Translations under genes and position numbers: made by a program | Part shown: positions 43,108 to 53,513 of the stretch, piece after piece | Position numbering within the stretch: position 1 is the first letter of the stretch | Layout: the number at the start of each line of letters is the position of its first letter | Source of the DNA: Streptococcus oralis | Lineage (GTDB): Bacteria > Bacillota > Bacilli > Lactobacillales > Streptococcaceae | Length of the DNA: 64,000 bases | NCBI RefSeq assembly: GCF_021497945.1 | Contig: NZ_CP046524.1 | Location: forward strand, 717,501-781,500 | Direction of reading: 5' to 3' | Notes under the pieces: generated by a model | Told to the model about the DNA's origin: nothing | Databases searched by the model: none | Seen by the model: only the letters and a program-made list of their open reading frames with translations

Positions 43108-46026
43108 ATGGCTATGAAAAGAATTTTAACTACTTCACAGCGTGAACAACTTCTTTCTGTAGACCACTTATCAGAAGAGGATTTTAAAGCGTATTTTAGT
43201 TTTTCTGATTATGATCTGGAGGTTATTAATCAACACCGTGGAAAGGTCAATAAACTAGGATTTGCGATACAACTTTGTTTGGCCCGGTATCCTGGGTGTT
43301 CTTTAAGTAATTGGCCGATTAAATCAACCAGACTAACTTCTTATGTGAGTCGACAGCTCCATCTTGATGCAATTGATTTAAATTCATATGATCATAGAAA
43401 TACACGTGCAAATCACTTCAACGAGATCTTAGAAGTATTCAACTATCATCGATTCGGTAGTGCTAATACACAAAAACAGTTAATAGAATATTTAATTGAA
43501 CTAGCTTTAGAAAATGATGACTCTATCTATCTAATGAAAAAAACAATTGATTTCTTAACTCGAAAAAGAATTATTTTTCCATCTATAGCTACACTTGAAG
43601 ACATTATAAGCCGCTGTCGAGATAAAGCAGAAAACAACTTATTTTCAATATTACTCTGTTCATTAACAGATATACAAATTGAAAAACTAGAGAGTTTGTT
43701 TCAAATTTATGAAGAGACGAAAATAACTAAACTCGCTTGGCTAAAAGACATTCCAGGTAAGGCAAATCCAGAAAGCTTTATGAGTATTTGTAAAAAAGTG
43801 GAAGTGATTGCTTCCATGGGACTCGGGACAATTAATGTCTCCCATATTAATCGGAACAGGTTTCTTCAGCTAGCTAGACTAGGGGAAAATTATGATGCAT
43901 ATGACTTCTCCCGTTTTGAGCTTGAAAAAAGATACTCTTTACTTATTGCTTTTTTAGTCAATCATCATCAATATCTGATCGATCAACTGATTGAGATTAA
44001 TGACCGCATTTTAGCAAGTATTAAACGCAAAGGGACACGTGATTCACAAGAACAGTTAAAAGAAAAAGGAAAATTGGCTACTAAAAAATTGGAACATTAT
44101 GCTTCTTTAATTGATGCTCTTCACTTTGCAAAAGATAATGATAGTAATCCTTTTGACGAAATTGAACGAATCATGCCTTGGGAAGATTTAGTACAAGATG
44201 GAGAAGAAGCTAAAAAAATTACAGGTAATAAAAATCATGGCTATTTAGAAATGGTTCGAAATAAAGCTAATTACCTCCGAAGATACACGCCAATGTTATT
44301 GAGGACCCTTTCGTTCAAAGCAACTCCGGCAGCAAATCCAGTCCTCATGGCCCTAACTCAACTAACTGATTTACACAATAGTGGTAAAAGAAAAATACCG
44401 GCAGATACTTCTACTGATTTTGTGAGTAAAAAATGGAAAAGCCTTGTTCGGCCAGAAGAGGGGAAAATAGATCGGTCTTACTATGAGTTAGTAGCTTTCA
44501 CCGAGCTAAAGAACAATATTCGATCAGGAGATATTTCAGTTGAAGGAAGTATGATCCATCGAAATATTGATGATTACTTAGTTGATTTATCTGCTTGTAT
44601 TGATTCAGAAACTATTCCAGACACGTTTGAGGACTATTTAAAGGATCGGGAAATAATTTTAGATTTACAGCTTCAATTTTATTCGACAGTTGATAAGAGA
44701 ATTTCAAGAGCAAACCTTAAAAAGTTGGAAAAAGTTACACCTAGCGAAGCAGAAATATATAGAAAAAAACTTTATTCAATAATTCCTAAGATAAGGCTTA
44801 GTGATCTTTTAATTGAGGTGGACAGTTGGACCAACTTTTCACAAGAATTTAGTCATGATTCTACAGGGAAACCGCCGAGTGAACAAGAAAGAAAAATTAT
44901 TTTTGCTGCTTTGCTGGGTTTAGGGATGAATATTGGTCTTGAAAAAATGGCCCAATCAACTCCTGGAATTTCTTATTCTCAGTTAGCCAATGCCAAACAA
45001 TGGCGCTTTTATAAAGAAGCTCTGACTCGTGCTCAATCTGTTTTGGTTAATTATCAGTTAAAGCTTCCTGTTGCAGACTTTTGGGGTGAAGGAAAAACCA
45101 CTGCTTCAGACGGAATGCGCGTCCCAGTGGGCGTCTCAGCTCTAAAATCCGATGTTAATCCACATTACAAAAGTATGGAAAAAGGAGCTACAATGATTCG
45201 ATCAATAAATGATAGGCATACGACTCATCATATCGAGGTTGCTTCAACTAATACAAGGGAAGCTACTCATACCCTTGATGGCCTACTTTATCATGAAACA
45301 GATCTAGATATTGAGGAACATTTTACTGATACAAATGGGTATTCTGATCAGGTGTTTGGAATGACCGCATTACTAGGCTTTGATTTTGAACCTCGCATCA
45401 GAAATATAAAAAAATCACAATTATTTTCTATCAAATCACCTTCCTACTACCCTAACTTATCAGAAGATATAAGCGGAAAAATCAATGTAAAAATTATTGA
45501 AGAAAACTATGATGAAATTAAACGAATCGCCTATTCGATTCAAACAGGAAAAGTATCTAGTTCTTTACTATTAGGAAAGCTAGGCTCATACGCACGTAAG
45601 AATAGAGTAGCTCTTGCACTGAGAGAACTAGGTCGCATTGAAAAGAGCATTTTTATGATAGATTATATTACAGATAGTGAGCTACGGCGAAGGATCACTC
45701 ATGGACTAAATAAGACAGAAGCGATTAATGCTTTAGCTAGAGAACTATTTTTTGGGCGACGCGGAAAATTTATGGAGCGCGATATTCGCCGACAACTTCA
45801 AAGTGCTAGTGCGCTTAATGTGTTAATAAATGCAATAAGTATATGGAACGCCGTCTACTTACAAGCAGCTTATAATTATCTCGTCAAAATAGATCCCGAA
45901 GTAACTAAGTATATGAAGCATGTATCTCCTATTAATTGGGAGCATATCACTTTTCTTGGAGAGTATAAATTTGACTTGTTATCTATTCCTAAACACTTAA
46001 GAGAATTGAATATAAAAAATAAATAG
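43108..46026 (+). CDS. tnpA: TnpA Tn3-family transposase
   Basis: 972 residues, full length for the family. The N-terminal DUF4158-type DNA-binding region is followed by the Tn3 DDE domain with TTASDGMRV (first Asp, ~ residue 670) and LLYHETDLDIEEHFTDTNG in parts (second Asp), and ALRELGRIEK. It acts on the 38-bp terminal repeats to give replicative transposition with 5-bp duplications. It ends 36 bp before the right repeat. No frameshift is visible, so the element may be active. Confidence 0.95.
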   Translation: MAMKRILTTSQREQLLSVDHLSEEDFKAYFSFSDYDLEVINQHRGKVNKLGFAIQLCLARYPGCSLSNWPIKSTRLTSYVSRQLHLDAIDLNSYDHRNTRANHFNEILEVFNYHRFGSANTQKQLIEYLIELALENDDSIYLMKKTIDFLTRKRIIFPSIATLEDIISRCRDKAENNLFSILLCSLTDIQIEKLESLFQIYEETKITKLAWLKDIPGKANPESFMSICKKVEVIASMGLGTINVSHINRNRFLQLARLGENYDAYDFSRFELEKRYSLLIAFLVNHHQYLIDQLIEINDRILASIKRKGTRDSQEQLKEKGKLATKKLEHYASLIDALHFAKDNDSNPFDEIERIMPWEDLVQDGEEAKKITGNKNHGYLEMVRNKANYLRRYTPMLLRTLSFKATPAANPVLMALTQLTDLHNSGKRKIPADTSTDFVSKKWKSLVRPEEGKIDRSYYELVAFTELKNNIRSGDISVEGSMIHRNIDDYLVDLSACIDSETIPDTFEDYLKDREIILDLQLQFYSTVDKRISRANLKKLEKVTPSEAEIYRKKLYSIIPKIRLSDLLIEVDSWTNFSQEFSHDSTGKPPSEQERKIIFAALLGLGMNIGLEKMAQSTPGISYSQLANAKQWRFYKEALTRAQSVLVNYQLKLPVADFWGEGKTTASDGMRVPVGVSALKSDVNPHYKSMEKGATMIRSINDRHTTHHIEVASTNTREATHTLDGLLYHETDLDIEEHFTDTNGYSDQVFGMTALLGFDFEPRIRNIKKSQLFSIKSPSYYPNLSEDISGKINVKIIEENYDEIKRIAYSIQTGKVSSSLLLGKLGSYARKNRVALALRELGRIEKSIFMIDYITDSELRRRITHGLNKTEAINALARELFFGRRGKFMERDIRRQLQSASALNVLINAISIWNAVYLQAAYNYLVKIDPEVTKYMKHVSPINWEHITFLGEYKFDLLSIPKHLRELNIKNK

Positions 46027-46061
46027 GCCTTGAAACATTGGTTTAGTGGGAATTTGTACCC

Positions 46062-46825
<764 letters not shown>

Positions 46826-47248
46826 ATGAAACCATCTTCTTTTCAGACCACAATAGAAAATCAGTTTGACTATATCTGTAAACGTGCTATGGAAGACGAG
46901 CGAAAGAATTATATGCTTTATCTTTCAAGGATTGCAAAGCGTGAGGTGTCCTTTTCGGATGTTGGCGATTATCTTGTTAGCCAGTTTGCGACAACAGATA
47001 ACTATTCAACTGACTTTCAGATTTTTACACTCAATGGGTTATCAGTAGGCGTTGAAAATGATTTGTTGAGTGAAGCATTACGTGAGTTGCCAGACAAGAA
47101 ACGTGAAATTCTACTGCTGTTTTACTTTATGGACATGAGCGATTCAGAAATTGCAGACCTGTTGAAATTGAACCGTTCTACTGTCTATCGGCATAGAACC
47201 AGTGGACTAGCCTTAATTAAAAAGTTTATGGAGGAATTTGAAGAATGA
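46826..47248 (+). CDS. Orf7, sigma-70-like regulator of Tn916
   Basis: 140 residues from the ATG at 46826, preceded by AAAGGGGGTGAG. The C-terminal region 4-type helix-turn-helix (MSDSEIADLLKLNRSTVYRH) follows a short helical region; the layout is that of ECF-like sigma factors. With Orf8 it promotes transcription through xis/int and the transfer genes after excision. It overlaps orf8 by 4 bp. Confidence 0.88.
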   Translation: MKPSSFQTTIENQFDYICKRAMEDERKNYMLYLSRIAKREVSFSDVGDYLVSQFATTDNYSTDFQIFTLNGLSVGVENDLLSEALRELPDKKREILLLFYFMDMSDSEIADLLKLNRSTVYRHRTSGLALIKKFMEEFEE

Positions 47249-47475
47249 AAACACAATATCCTATGATTCCCTTTCCTCTCATTGTAAAGGCAACAGATGG
47301 CGATACCGAAGCGATTAACCAGATTCTACATCATTACAGAGGGTACATAACGAAGCGTTCCCTACGACTTATGAAAGATGAATATGGCAATCAAAGTATG
47401 GTCGTTGATGAAGTCTTACGTGGAAGAATGGAAACCAGACTGATTACAAAGATTTTGTCATTTGAAATTAAGTAA
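47245..47475 (+). CDS. Orf8, helix-turn-helix conjugative transposon protein
   Basis: 76 residues, coupled to orf7 by an ATGA overlap. It resembles region 2 of sigma factors and other short conjugative-transposon regulators (AINQILHHYRGYITKRSLR). It acts together with Orf7 in known models. Confidence 0.88.
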   Translation: MKTQYPMIPFPLIVKATDGDTEAINQILHHYRGYITKRSLRLMKDEYGNQSMVVDEVLRGRMETRLITKILSFEIK

Positions 47476-47935
47476 TATCCTCTCTCCTTTCGTGGAAGCG
47501 TGCTAAACCATTCCACGCTTCCCGAACAGGGAGGTTTGTTATTCCACCAAAGCATATTGAGCTTTCAATGTGTTTTGATAGGCTAACGAGCCATTGTTCT
47601 TTGAAAACTGAATAAAAGTAATCGAATACGTTTCGATAAGAAAAGAGCCAACGGAACTAACCGCCATGACCTATCTTATAAAGATAGCGAGCGATTCATG
47701 TTAGTGATCCGAGAAGCAATCTTTAGCAGGATTGCCTGCAACGACATTCTTATCGTGATAATGATACTCCCATACAGTCAATAGTCCGAGCGTGATAAAA
47801 CCGTCGCAGGCAATGAGTATGGCTACATGAGAACCATGCAGGGGTGGAACTCCCGTGAGCTTTGCTAAAGCTGTTCGATTGCTGGTAAAACAACTTTTAT
47901 GAAATCCAAATAAGTGATTTGGAAAGGAGGATTTT
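47476..47935 (+). other. orf8-xis intergenic region
   Basis: 460 bp with several dyads and AATCATT-like Int/Xis arm motifs expected here. Tn916 annotations list very small ORFs (orf10, orf5) in this stretch; an 83-residue minus-strand frame at 47701-47952 is open but overlaps xis and has no ribosome-binding site, so I do not call it. Confidence 0.5.
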
Positions 47936-48139
47936 ATGAAGCAGACTGACATTCCTATTTGGGAACGTTATACCCTAACCATTGAAGAAGCGTCAAAATA
48001 TTTTCGTATTGGCGAAAACAAGCTACGACGCTTGGCAGAGGAAAATAAAAATGCAAATTGGCTGATTATGAATGGCAATCGTATTCAGATTAAACGAAAA
48101 CAATTTGAAAAAATTATAGATACATTGGACGCAATCTAG
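47936..48139 (+). CDS. xis: Xis, Tn916 excisionase
   Basis: 67 residues; GGAAAGGAGG lies before the ATG. It is a winged-helix excisionase ([20 protein letters not shown]) that bends DNA and directs Int to excise the element. It is 81 bp upstream of int. Confidence 0.95.
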
Positions 48140-48220
48140 CGTCGCCAAAGGGTCTTGTATATGATAAAATAGTATTAAGTCGTATCAAGGCTCTTTCCAT
48201 AAAGGAAAGGAGCAAATGCC

Positions 48221-49438
48221 ATGTCAGAAAAAAGACGTGACAATAAAGGTCGAATCTTAAAGACTGGAGAGAGCCAACGAAAAGACGGAAGATACTTATA
48301 CAAATATATAGATTCATTTGGAGAACCGCAATTTGTTTACTCGTGGAAACTTGTGGCTACAGACCGAGTACCAGCAGGAAAGCGTGATTGTATCTCACTT
48401 AGAGAGAAAATCGCAGAGTTACAGAAAGACATTCATGATGGTATTGATGTTGTAGGAAAGAAAATGACACTCTGCCAGCTTTACGCAAAACAGAACGCTC
48501 AAAGACCAAAGGTTAGAAAAAACACTGAAACTGGACGCAAATATCTTATGGATATTTTGAAGAAAGACAAGTTAGGTGTAAGAAGTATTGACAGTATTAA
48601 GCCATCAGACGCTAAAGAATGGGCTATTAGAATGAGTGAAAATGGTTATGCTTATCAAACCATCAATAACTACAAACGTTCTTTAAAGGCTTCATTCTAT
48701 ATTGCTATACAAGATGATTGTGTTCGGAAGAATCCATTTGACTTTCAACTGAAAGCAGTTCTTGATGATGATACTGTCCCTAAGACCGTACTAACAGAAG
48801 AACAGGAAGAAAAACTGTTAGCCTTTGCAAAAGCTGATAAAACCTACAGCAAAAATTATGATGAAATTCTGATACTCTTAAAAACAGGTCTTCGTATTTC
48901 AGAGTTTGGTGGTTTGACACTTCCAGATTTAGATTTTGAGAATCGTCTTGTCAATATAGACCATCAGCTATTGAGAGATACTGAAATTGGGTACTACATT
49001 GAAACACCAAAGACCAAAAGTGGCGAACGTCAAGTTCCTATGGTTGAAGAAGCCTATCAAGCATTTAAGCGAGTGTTAGCGAATCGAAAGAATGATAAGC
49101 GTGTTGAGATTGATGGATATAGTGATTTCCTCTTTCTTAATAGAAAGAACTATCCAAAAGTGGCAAGTGATTACAACGGCATGATGAAAGGTCTTGTTAA
49201 GAAATACAATAAGTATAACGAGGATAAATTGCCACACATCACTCCACATAGTTTGCGACATACATTCTGTACCAACTATGCAAATGCAGGAATGAATCCA
49301 AAGGCATTACAGTACATTATGGGACATGCTAATATAGCCATGACGCTGAACTATTACGCACATGCAACATTCGATTCTGCAATGGCAGAAATGAAACGCT
49401 TGAATAAAGAGAAGCAACAGGAGCGTCTTGTTGCTTAG
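48221..49438 (+). CDS. int: Int, Tn916 tyrosine integrase
   Basis: 405 residues, full length. The N-terminal arm-binding domain recognises DR-2 repeats. The catalytic domain has LKTGLRISEFG (Arg), HSLRHTFCTN (His-x-x-Arg), MGHANIAM (His) and NYYAHAT (Tyr). AAAGGAG precedes the ATG. It mediates excision and insertion at AT-rich sites with 5-6 bp coupling sequences. Confidence 0.97.
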   Translation: MSEKRRDNKGRILKTGESQRKDGRYLYKYIDSFGEPQFVYSWKLVATDRVPAGKRDCISLREKIAELQKDIHDGIDVVGKKMTLCQLYAKQNAQRPKVRKNTETGRKYLMDILKKDKLGVRSIDSIKPSDAKEWAIRMSENGYAYQTINNYKRSLKASFYIAIQDDCVRKNPFDFQLKAVLDDDTVPKTVLTEEQEEKLLAFAKADKTYSKNYDEILILLKTGLRISEFGGLTLPDLDFENRLVNIDHQLLRDTEIGYYIETPKTKSGERQVPMVEEAYQAFKRVLANRKNDKRVEIDGYSDFLFLNRKNYPKVASDYNGMMKGLVKKYNKYNEDKLPHITPHSLRHTFCTNYANAGMNPKALQYIMGHANIAMTLNYYAHATFDSAMAEMKRLNKEKQQERLVA

Positions 49439-49787
49439 TAGTACAAATGAATTTACTACTTATTTACCACTTCTGACAGCTAAGACATGAGGAAATATGC
49501 AAAGAAACGTGAAGTATCTTCCTACAGTAAAAATACTCGAAAGCACATAGAATAAGGCTTTACGAGCATTTAAGAAAATATAAAAAGATAATTAGAAATT
49601 TATACTTTGTTTATTTTAAAGAAGTGATTCTAATGTACAAGGGTGTAATTTGTTAGAATTTCAAAAATTTAGAGCATTTTTGGCTTAGTAATATGTGTTG
49701 AAGGCTCAAAATCTATGGTAAAAAAGTAGCTTTGAAAACGTATTACCTCCAAAGATTTAGTTTAATAATGAATTAACATAAAAAGAA
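49439..49787. other. Tn916 right end and junction with ICE cargo
   Basis: TTTACTACTTATTTACCACT (49452-49471) is the right-hand Int arm repeat. The element ends within ~49575-49595 after GGCTTTACGAGCATTTAAG. Beyond it the sequence drops to the AT-rich composition of the cargo and carries no gene up to 49788. Confidence 0.7.
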
Positions 49788-50115
49788 ATGATTGAAGTTC
49801 TGGAAAGATGTTGTTTCAGTATTGAAATCATTGAGAAAAAGTGGGAAAAATTTGCGATTTTCACAGAGAAAGGAAGAAAAAGTATAGAAATAAGTCTTGA
49901 AAAACTGGATTTGAAGAATTATTTTGATTATATTGTTTCGGATGACAATTGCTATTGAAGATTTGTACTCAGGGATACAGGTATCAACTAGTGCTGGTAT
50001 TGATACTATTGGATATTACGATTACCCATTGCCTTTATTTAATGCTAAGGCAAATTGGAAGGCTGGAAGTATGCAAGAAGTATTGAACGTAATTCAATCA
50101 CAACATGAGTTTTAA
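49788..50115 (+). pseudogene. HAD-family phosphatase relic
   Basis: One frame gives LEKLDLKNYFDYIVSDDN, and after a frame change and deletion another gives TIAIEDLYSGIQVSTSAGID. These are consecutive conserved parts of beta-phosphoglucomutase-like HAD hydrolases, with the lysine-bearing segment between them missing. It is non-functional. Confidence 0.6.
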
Positions 50116-50172
50116 AACGTCTAGACGTACTTAGAAAAATTAAAAATATACTTTTCGGGAATCTGTCCATAG

Positions 50173-50295
50173 ATGAACAAAAGAAGCTTCAAAAAAATGT
50201 TTCTAATATTTATTTTAGGTCTATTTGTAGGTCGATTCTTAATCCCATTACTTAGACCACATATAGTTGGTTGGCTAAAAACTATATTTGGTTAA
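50173..50295 (+). CDS. Small hydrophobic peptide
   Basis: 40 residues, basic at the start with one hydrophobic segment (MFLIFILGLFVGRFLIPLL, ~9-27). The ribosome-binding site is weak. It could be a real small membrane protein or the end of a decayed gene. Confidence 0.3.
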   Translation: MNKRSFKKMFLIFILGLFVGRFLIPLLRPHIVGWLKTIFG

Positions 50296-50506
50296 TAGTA
50301 ACGATAACCTTATTTAACAAAAAAGTTTTCCCTTTTATTTTTTAATAGCATTGTTTTGACAAATTAACTTCCACGTTTATTGGCGGTAGAAGTTGGTTTG
50401 AGAATTTAGCACTTTGATGACCTTAGATCCTTATAATCCTACACGTACAGGTATGACTTTTAGTTTTAGATATTCTCATTAGTTTAATTAAAGGAGGGAC
50501 TGTGTT

Positions 50507-50737
50507 ATGGTAACTAAGTATTACAAGTATATTCCTTGGTTGATCTTAGGAGCTATTGGATCTTATGAGTCCGCAACTTATTTTGGACATAGCACATTTG
50601 ATACGCTGTATTTATCTATTGTTTTTATGATTGTTTACGTAGCTTTATTCATTCTACACGAAAAATATCTGAAATATAAATATAAAGAAATATTTACACA
50701 TATTATGAGCAATTCTGAAAAAGATCATCATCCCTAG
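50507..50737 (+). CDS. Small two-pass membrane protein
   Basis: 76 residues; AAAGGAGGG precedes the ATG. Hydrophobic segments cover ~9-22 and ~31-52, and the tail is charged. No family recognised. It lies just upstream of the phrA relic and may belong to the same former peptide-regulated operon. Confidence 0.55.
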   Translation: MVTKYYKYIPWLILGAIGSYESATYFGHSTFDTLYLSIVFMIVYVALFILHEKYLKYKYKEIFTHIMSNSEKDHHP

Positions 50738-50755
50738 TAAGATACAGCATAATAA

Positions 50756-50866
50756 AGCCCTAGCAACCAGATTGTACTGACCCCAAAATACTTAGATTAC
50801 CAATATGAAAAACAGGTGAGAACCCAAGGTAATTCTGGAGGGCTTGATGTCGGTAAGGCAGATTAA
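50756..50866 (+). pseudogene. Relic of a second phrA gene
   Basis: An open frame without start codon or signal peptide ends NSGGLDVGKAD-stop. The last seven residues equal those of PhrA at 26069, although the codons differ at several third positions, so it is a diverged paralog and not a recent copy. The export signal has been lost, making it non-functional as a pheromone precursor. Confidence 0.7.
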
Positions 50867-50915
50867 TTATTTGGGATAGGAGTGCATACATTTTTATATA
50901 TTAGGAGGGATTATA

Positions 50916-51608
50916 ATAAATAATATTGTTGGTTTATATACTACTATTGATGATATCGGAAATCATGAGCGTCACTACACAAAACTTGGTGATTTCCAAA
51001 AAGGAAACAATCCTTGTATTGTAAGGTATGTCTCAGGCAGTGATGCAACTGTGAGATATCAAGATGAGGTTTATTCGCTTGAAGCAGGGATGATTCTTGG
51101 TGCGGATGCCCTAGTTGATACAAATAATTCATTTGTTGAGATTGCTGACTCATATGAAAATATTTATAGACTTGCACCTGAAAGTCAATTCTGTTTAGAA
51201 ATGACAGTTAAGGGAGTAATTCCAGTTCATTTTGGACATGTTCATGTTATTCCTTCTTATCAGACAATTGAAGCAGGAGCTAAATATAGAACAAGTTGTT
51301 TTACAGCTCGTAGTCAAGTTACTATTGAAGTGGTTGCGAATAATATAGATGTATATTATTCATATGATAAACCCGTTGAAGTATTTGAGTTTGATGAGTT
51401 AGGAAATAAATTTACTTTGTTTACGTTGGCACCGTATCAGAAATGTATTCTTCAAGACCAAGGTGGTAGTATGCGAGATAGATACCATGTTTTAGAACAA
51501 TCTAACTTGGAAAATAGTGAAGTCATAAGATTGTATGAAACTTATTGTATGCCATTTAATTGGAGATTACAAGCTGAAGAGGTGCAACTAAGTGCACAGG
51601 CTAATTAG
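50916..51608 (+). CDS. Unknown beta-rich protein, start codon ATA (possibly mutated)
   Basis: 230 residues if read from ATA at 50916, which sits 6 bp after a strong AGGAGGG; no ATG/GTG/TTG occurs in this frame until GTG 51051, which lacks a site. The frame is open and protein-like (NNIVGLYTTIDDIGNHERH at the start). Alternating strands and several His and Cys (HFGHVHVIP) recall a cupin or double-stranded beta-helix, but I recognise no family. It follows the phrA relic and precedes an ABC exporter, so a role in a peptide product pathway is possible. Loss of ATG may have silenced it. Confidence 0.5.
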   Translation: MNNIVGLYTTIDDIGNHERHYTKLGDFQKGNNPCIVRYVSGSDATVRYQDEVYSLEAGMILGADALVDTNNSFVEIADSYENIYRLAPESQFCLEMTVKGVIPVHFGHVHVIPSYQTIEAGAKYRTSCFTARSQVTIEVVANNIDVYYSYDKPVEVFEFDELGNKFTLFTLAPYQKCILQDQGGSMRDRYHVLEQSNLENSEVIRLYETYCMPFNWRLQAEEVQLSAQAN

Positions 51609-51667
51609 TATTGTGTTGTTGTATTCTGGCTAAACGCTTAGAAATTAAAGTATGCACTTATATAATT

Positions 51668-51698
51668 TAGGCTAGAGTTTATTCTAGCCTAAAATTTT
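51668..51698 (+). terminator. Rho-independent terminator
   Basis: TTAGGCTAGA pairs with TCTAGCCTA(A) and is followed by an AT-rich tail. It lies between the beta-rich gene and the ABC exporter. Confidence 0.65.
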
Positions 51699-51717
51699 AT
51701 TAAAAGGTAGATTGAAC

Positions 51718-53493
51718 ATGGAAAAAATATTTAACTATTTAAATTTATATCTAAAAAGTTTGAATTTTGTGTGGAAAACATCAAAGTCTATAATGTTGTG
51801 GATGATTTTAATGGTTCCTATACAATCTATTCTTCCTTCTATCAGTATTTTTATTACTAACATAGTTGTCAATAAAATATCCTCTTTGAATTCCATAAAT
51901 CTTACTATGCTTATTGCGGTTTGGGGGGTATCTTTCTTTCTTAACAATCTAATATCCCCACTGCTCGTGATGATACAAGGTCGCATGACTGATTTATTGA
52001 CGTATCAATTAAATACGGAGTTGATGCGTAAATCAGAGAGATTACAGAATATTAGTTATTTTGAAGATAGCGAATTCTATAACGATATACAGTTGCTTAG
52101 TTCAGAAGCAAGTTGGCGTCCAGTAAATTTATTAGTATTTGGAACTAGCCTTATCTCCAATGCAATTGTATTTGCTTCTATGCTGTTAATGGTTAGCTCT
52201 GTGAATATACTAGTAAGTTTACTACTGTTTGTTGTATTGATTCCACAAGGTATCATAGCTTATAGAATTCAGCAACAGGCATTTGAAACACTTGTGTCTA
52301 ATAGTGAAGAATCTCGTAAGTTAGATTATTATAGTCAGGTTCTTTTGAGTAACAATCACATTAAAGATATTCGGCTTTATAATTTATATATCTTTTTTAT
52401 TACAAAATATACAGATGTATTTACATCAATAACTGACAAGCTCCAAGTTGATCGGAGAAAAAAATTTACCACTTCAGCTTTATTTATAACTCTTAATAGT
52501 ATCGTCATAATTTTAATGTTTGGATATGTTATTATTCAAATCAAAAAAGGTGTTTTAGATTTAGGTGTTATTTTTGTGTTTTCTACTAGTATTATCTACT
52601 CAATAAATAGTATGGCTAGACTTGTAGAAGATAGTTCACTCCTCTATGACACTCTCCTCTACATGGAAAACTTTTTTAAGTTTATTGAAATTGAAGATGA
52701 GCTAAGTACAGAAGTACCAATTACTAAAACTGAAAATAATTTTGGTGATGATATCATAGAATTTAGAAATGTTAACTTTTCTTATTCAAACAATTCTGAT
52801 TTGGTATTAAGTAACGTTAGCTTTAAAATAGCTGAGGGAGAGAAAATTGCAATAGTTGGGGAAAATGGAGCTGGAAAAACGACTCTAGTCAAATTGCTAT
52901 GTGCTTTCTATCCTAACTATTCGGGTGATATAATAGTAAACAATAAGTCACTTAGAGAATATGAATTGACAGATTATAGAAAGCAGATTACTTCAATTTT
53001 CCAAGATTTTTCTAAATTTGATATTTCATTAAGAGAGAATGTTGCACTGTCCGATTTATCTAGGATATTTAAAAATGAAGATATAACTAAAGCGCTTGAT
53101 AAAGGTCGGTTTAATATGAAAGATATGTCATTAGACCAAGTTTTGGGAAGAAAATTTGATGGTGGGAAAGAATTATCTGGCGGGGAGTGGCAGAAAGTTG
53201 CACTGTCAAGAGCGTTTTTTTCAAATGCACCAATCTTAATATTAGATGAGCCGACGGCATCAATTGATGCCAAAGCAGAATATGAATTATTTCAAGATTT
53301 TCTGCAATTGACACAAGGAAAAACTGTTTTCTATATTACTCACAGACTTGCGAGTGTAAAATTTGCTGATAAAATTTTGGTGTTAAAATCCGGAGAAATT
53401 CATTCATTCGGAACTCATAATGAGTTAATGAATAAGGATGAGTATTATAGAAAATTGTATAAAATGCAATCGTCAATGTACGCTGAAGAATAG
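51718..53493 (+). CDS. ABC exporter, fused permease-ATPase
   Basis: 591 residues from the ATG at 51718, with AAAAGG upstream. Six membrane segments lie within ~20-320 and the nucleotide-binding domain has GENGAGKTT (Walker A, ~382), LSGGEWQK (signature, ~486) and ILILDEPTASID (Walker B, ~506), plus ITHRLA. It is a half-size exporter of the ABCB/lipid-peptide type and lacks a C39 peptidase domain, so it would not process double-glycine leaders. It is followed after 20 bp by the ABC-F gene, so both are probably one operon exporting or resisting an antimicrobial compound. Confidence 0.85.
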   Translation: MEKIFNYLNLYLKSLNFVWKTSKSIMLWMILMVPIQSILPSISIFITNIVVNKISSLNSINLTMLIAVWGVSFFLNNLISPLLVMIQGRMTDLLTYQLNTELMRKSERLQNISYFEDSEFYNDIQLLSSEASWRPVNLLVFGTSLISNAIVFASMLLMVSSVNILVSLLLFVVLIPQGIIAYRIQQQAFETLVSNSEESRKLDYYSQVLLSNNHIKDIRLYNLYIFFITKYTDVFTSITDKLQVDRRKKFTTSALFITLNSIVIILMFGYVIIQIKKGVLDLGVIFVFSTSIIYSINSMARLVEDSSLLYDTLLYMENFFKFIEIEDELSTEVPITKTENNFGDDIIEFRNVNFSYSNNSDLVLSNVSFKIAEGEKIAIVGENGAGKTTLVKLLCAFYPNYSGDIIVNNKSLREYELTDYRKQITSIFQDFSKFDISLRENVALSDLSRIFKNEDITKALDKGRFNMKDMSLDQVLGRKFDGGKELSGGEWQKVALSRAFFSNAPILILDEPTASIDAKAEYELFQDFLQLTQGKTVFYITHRLASVKFADKILVLKSGEIHSFGTHNELMNKDEYYRKLYKMQSSMYAEE

Positions 53494-53513
53494 TTTGAAA
53501 TATAGGAGCTGAT

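Noticed and set aside
47701..47952. 83-residue minus-strand ORF overlapping xis (listed as a small ORF in some Tn916 annotations)
   Set aside because: No ribosome-binding site and it overlaps the strongly supported xis start; no sign of coding.
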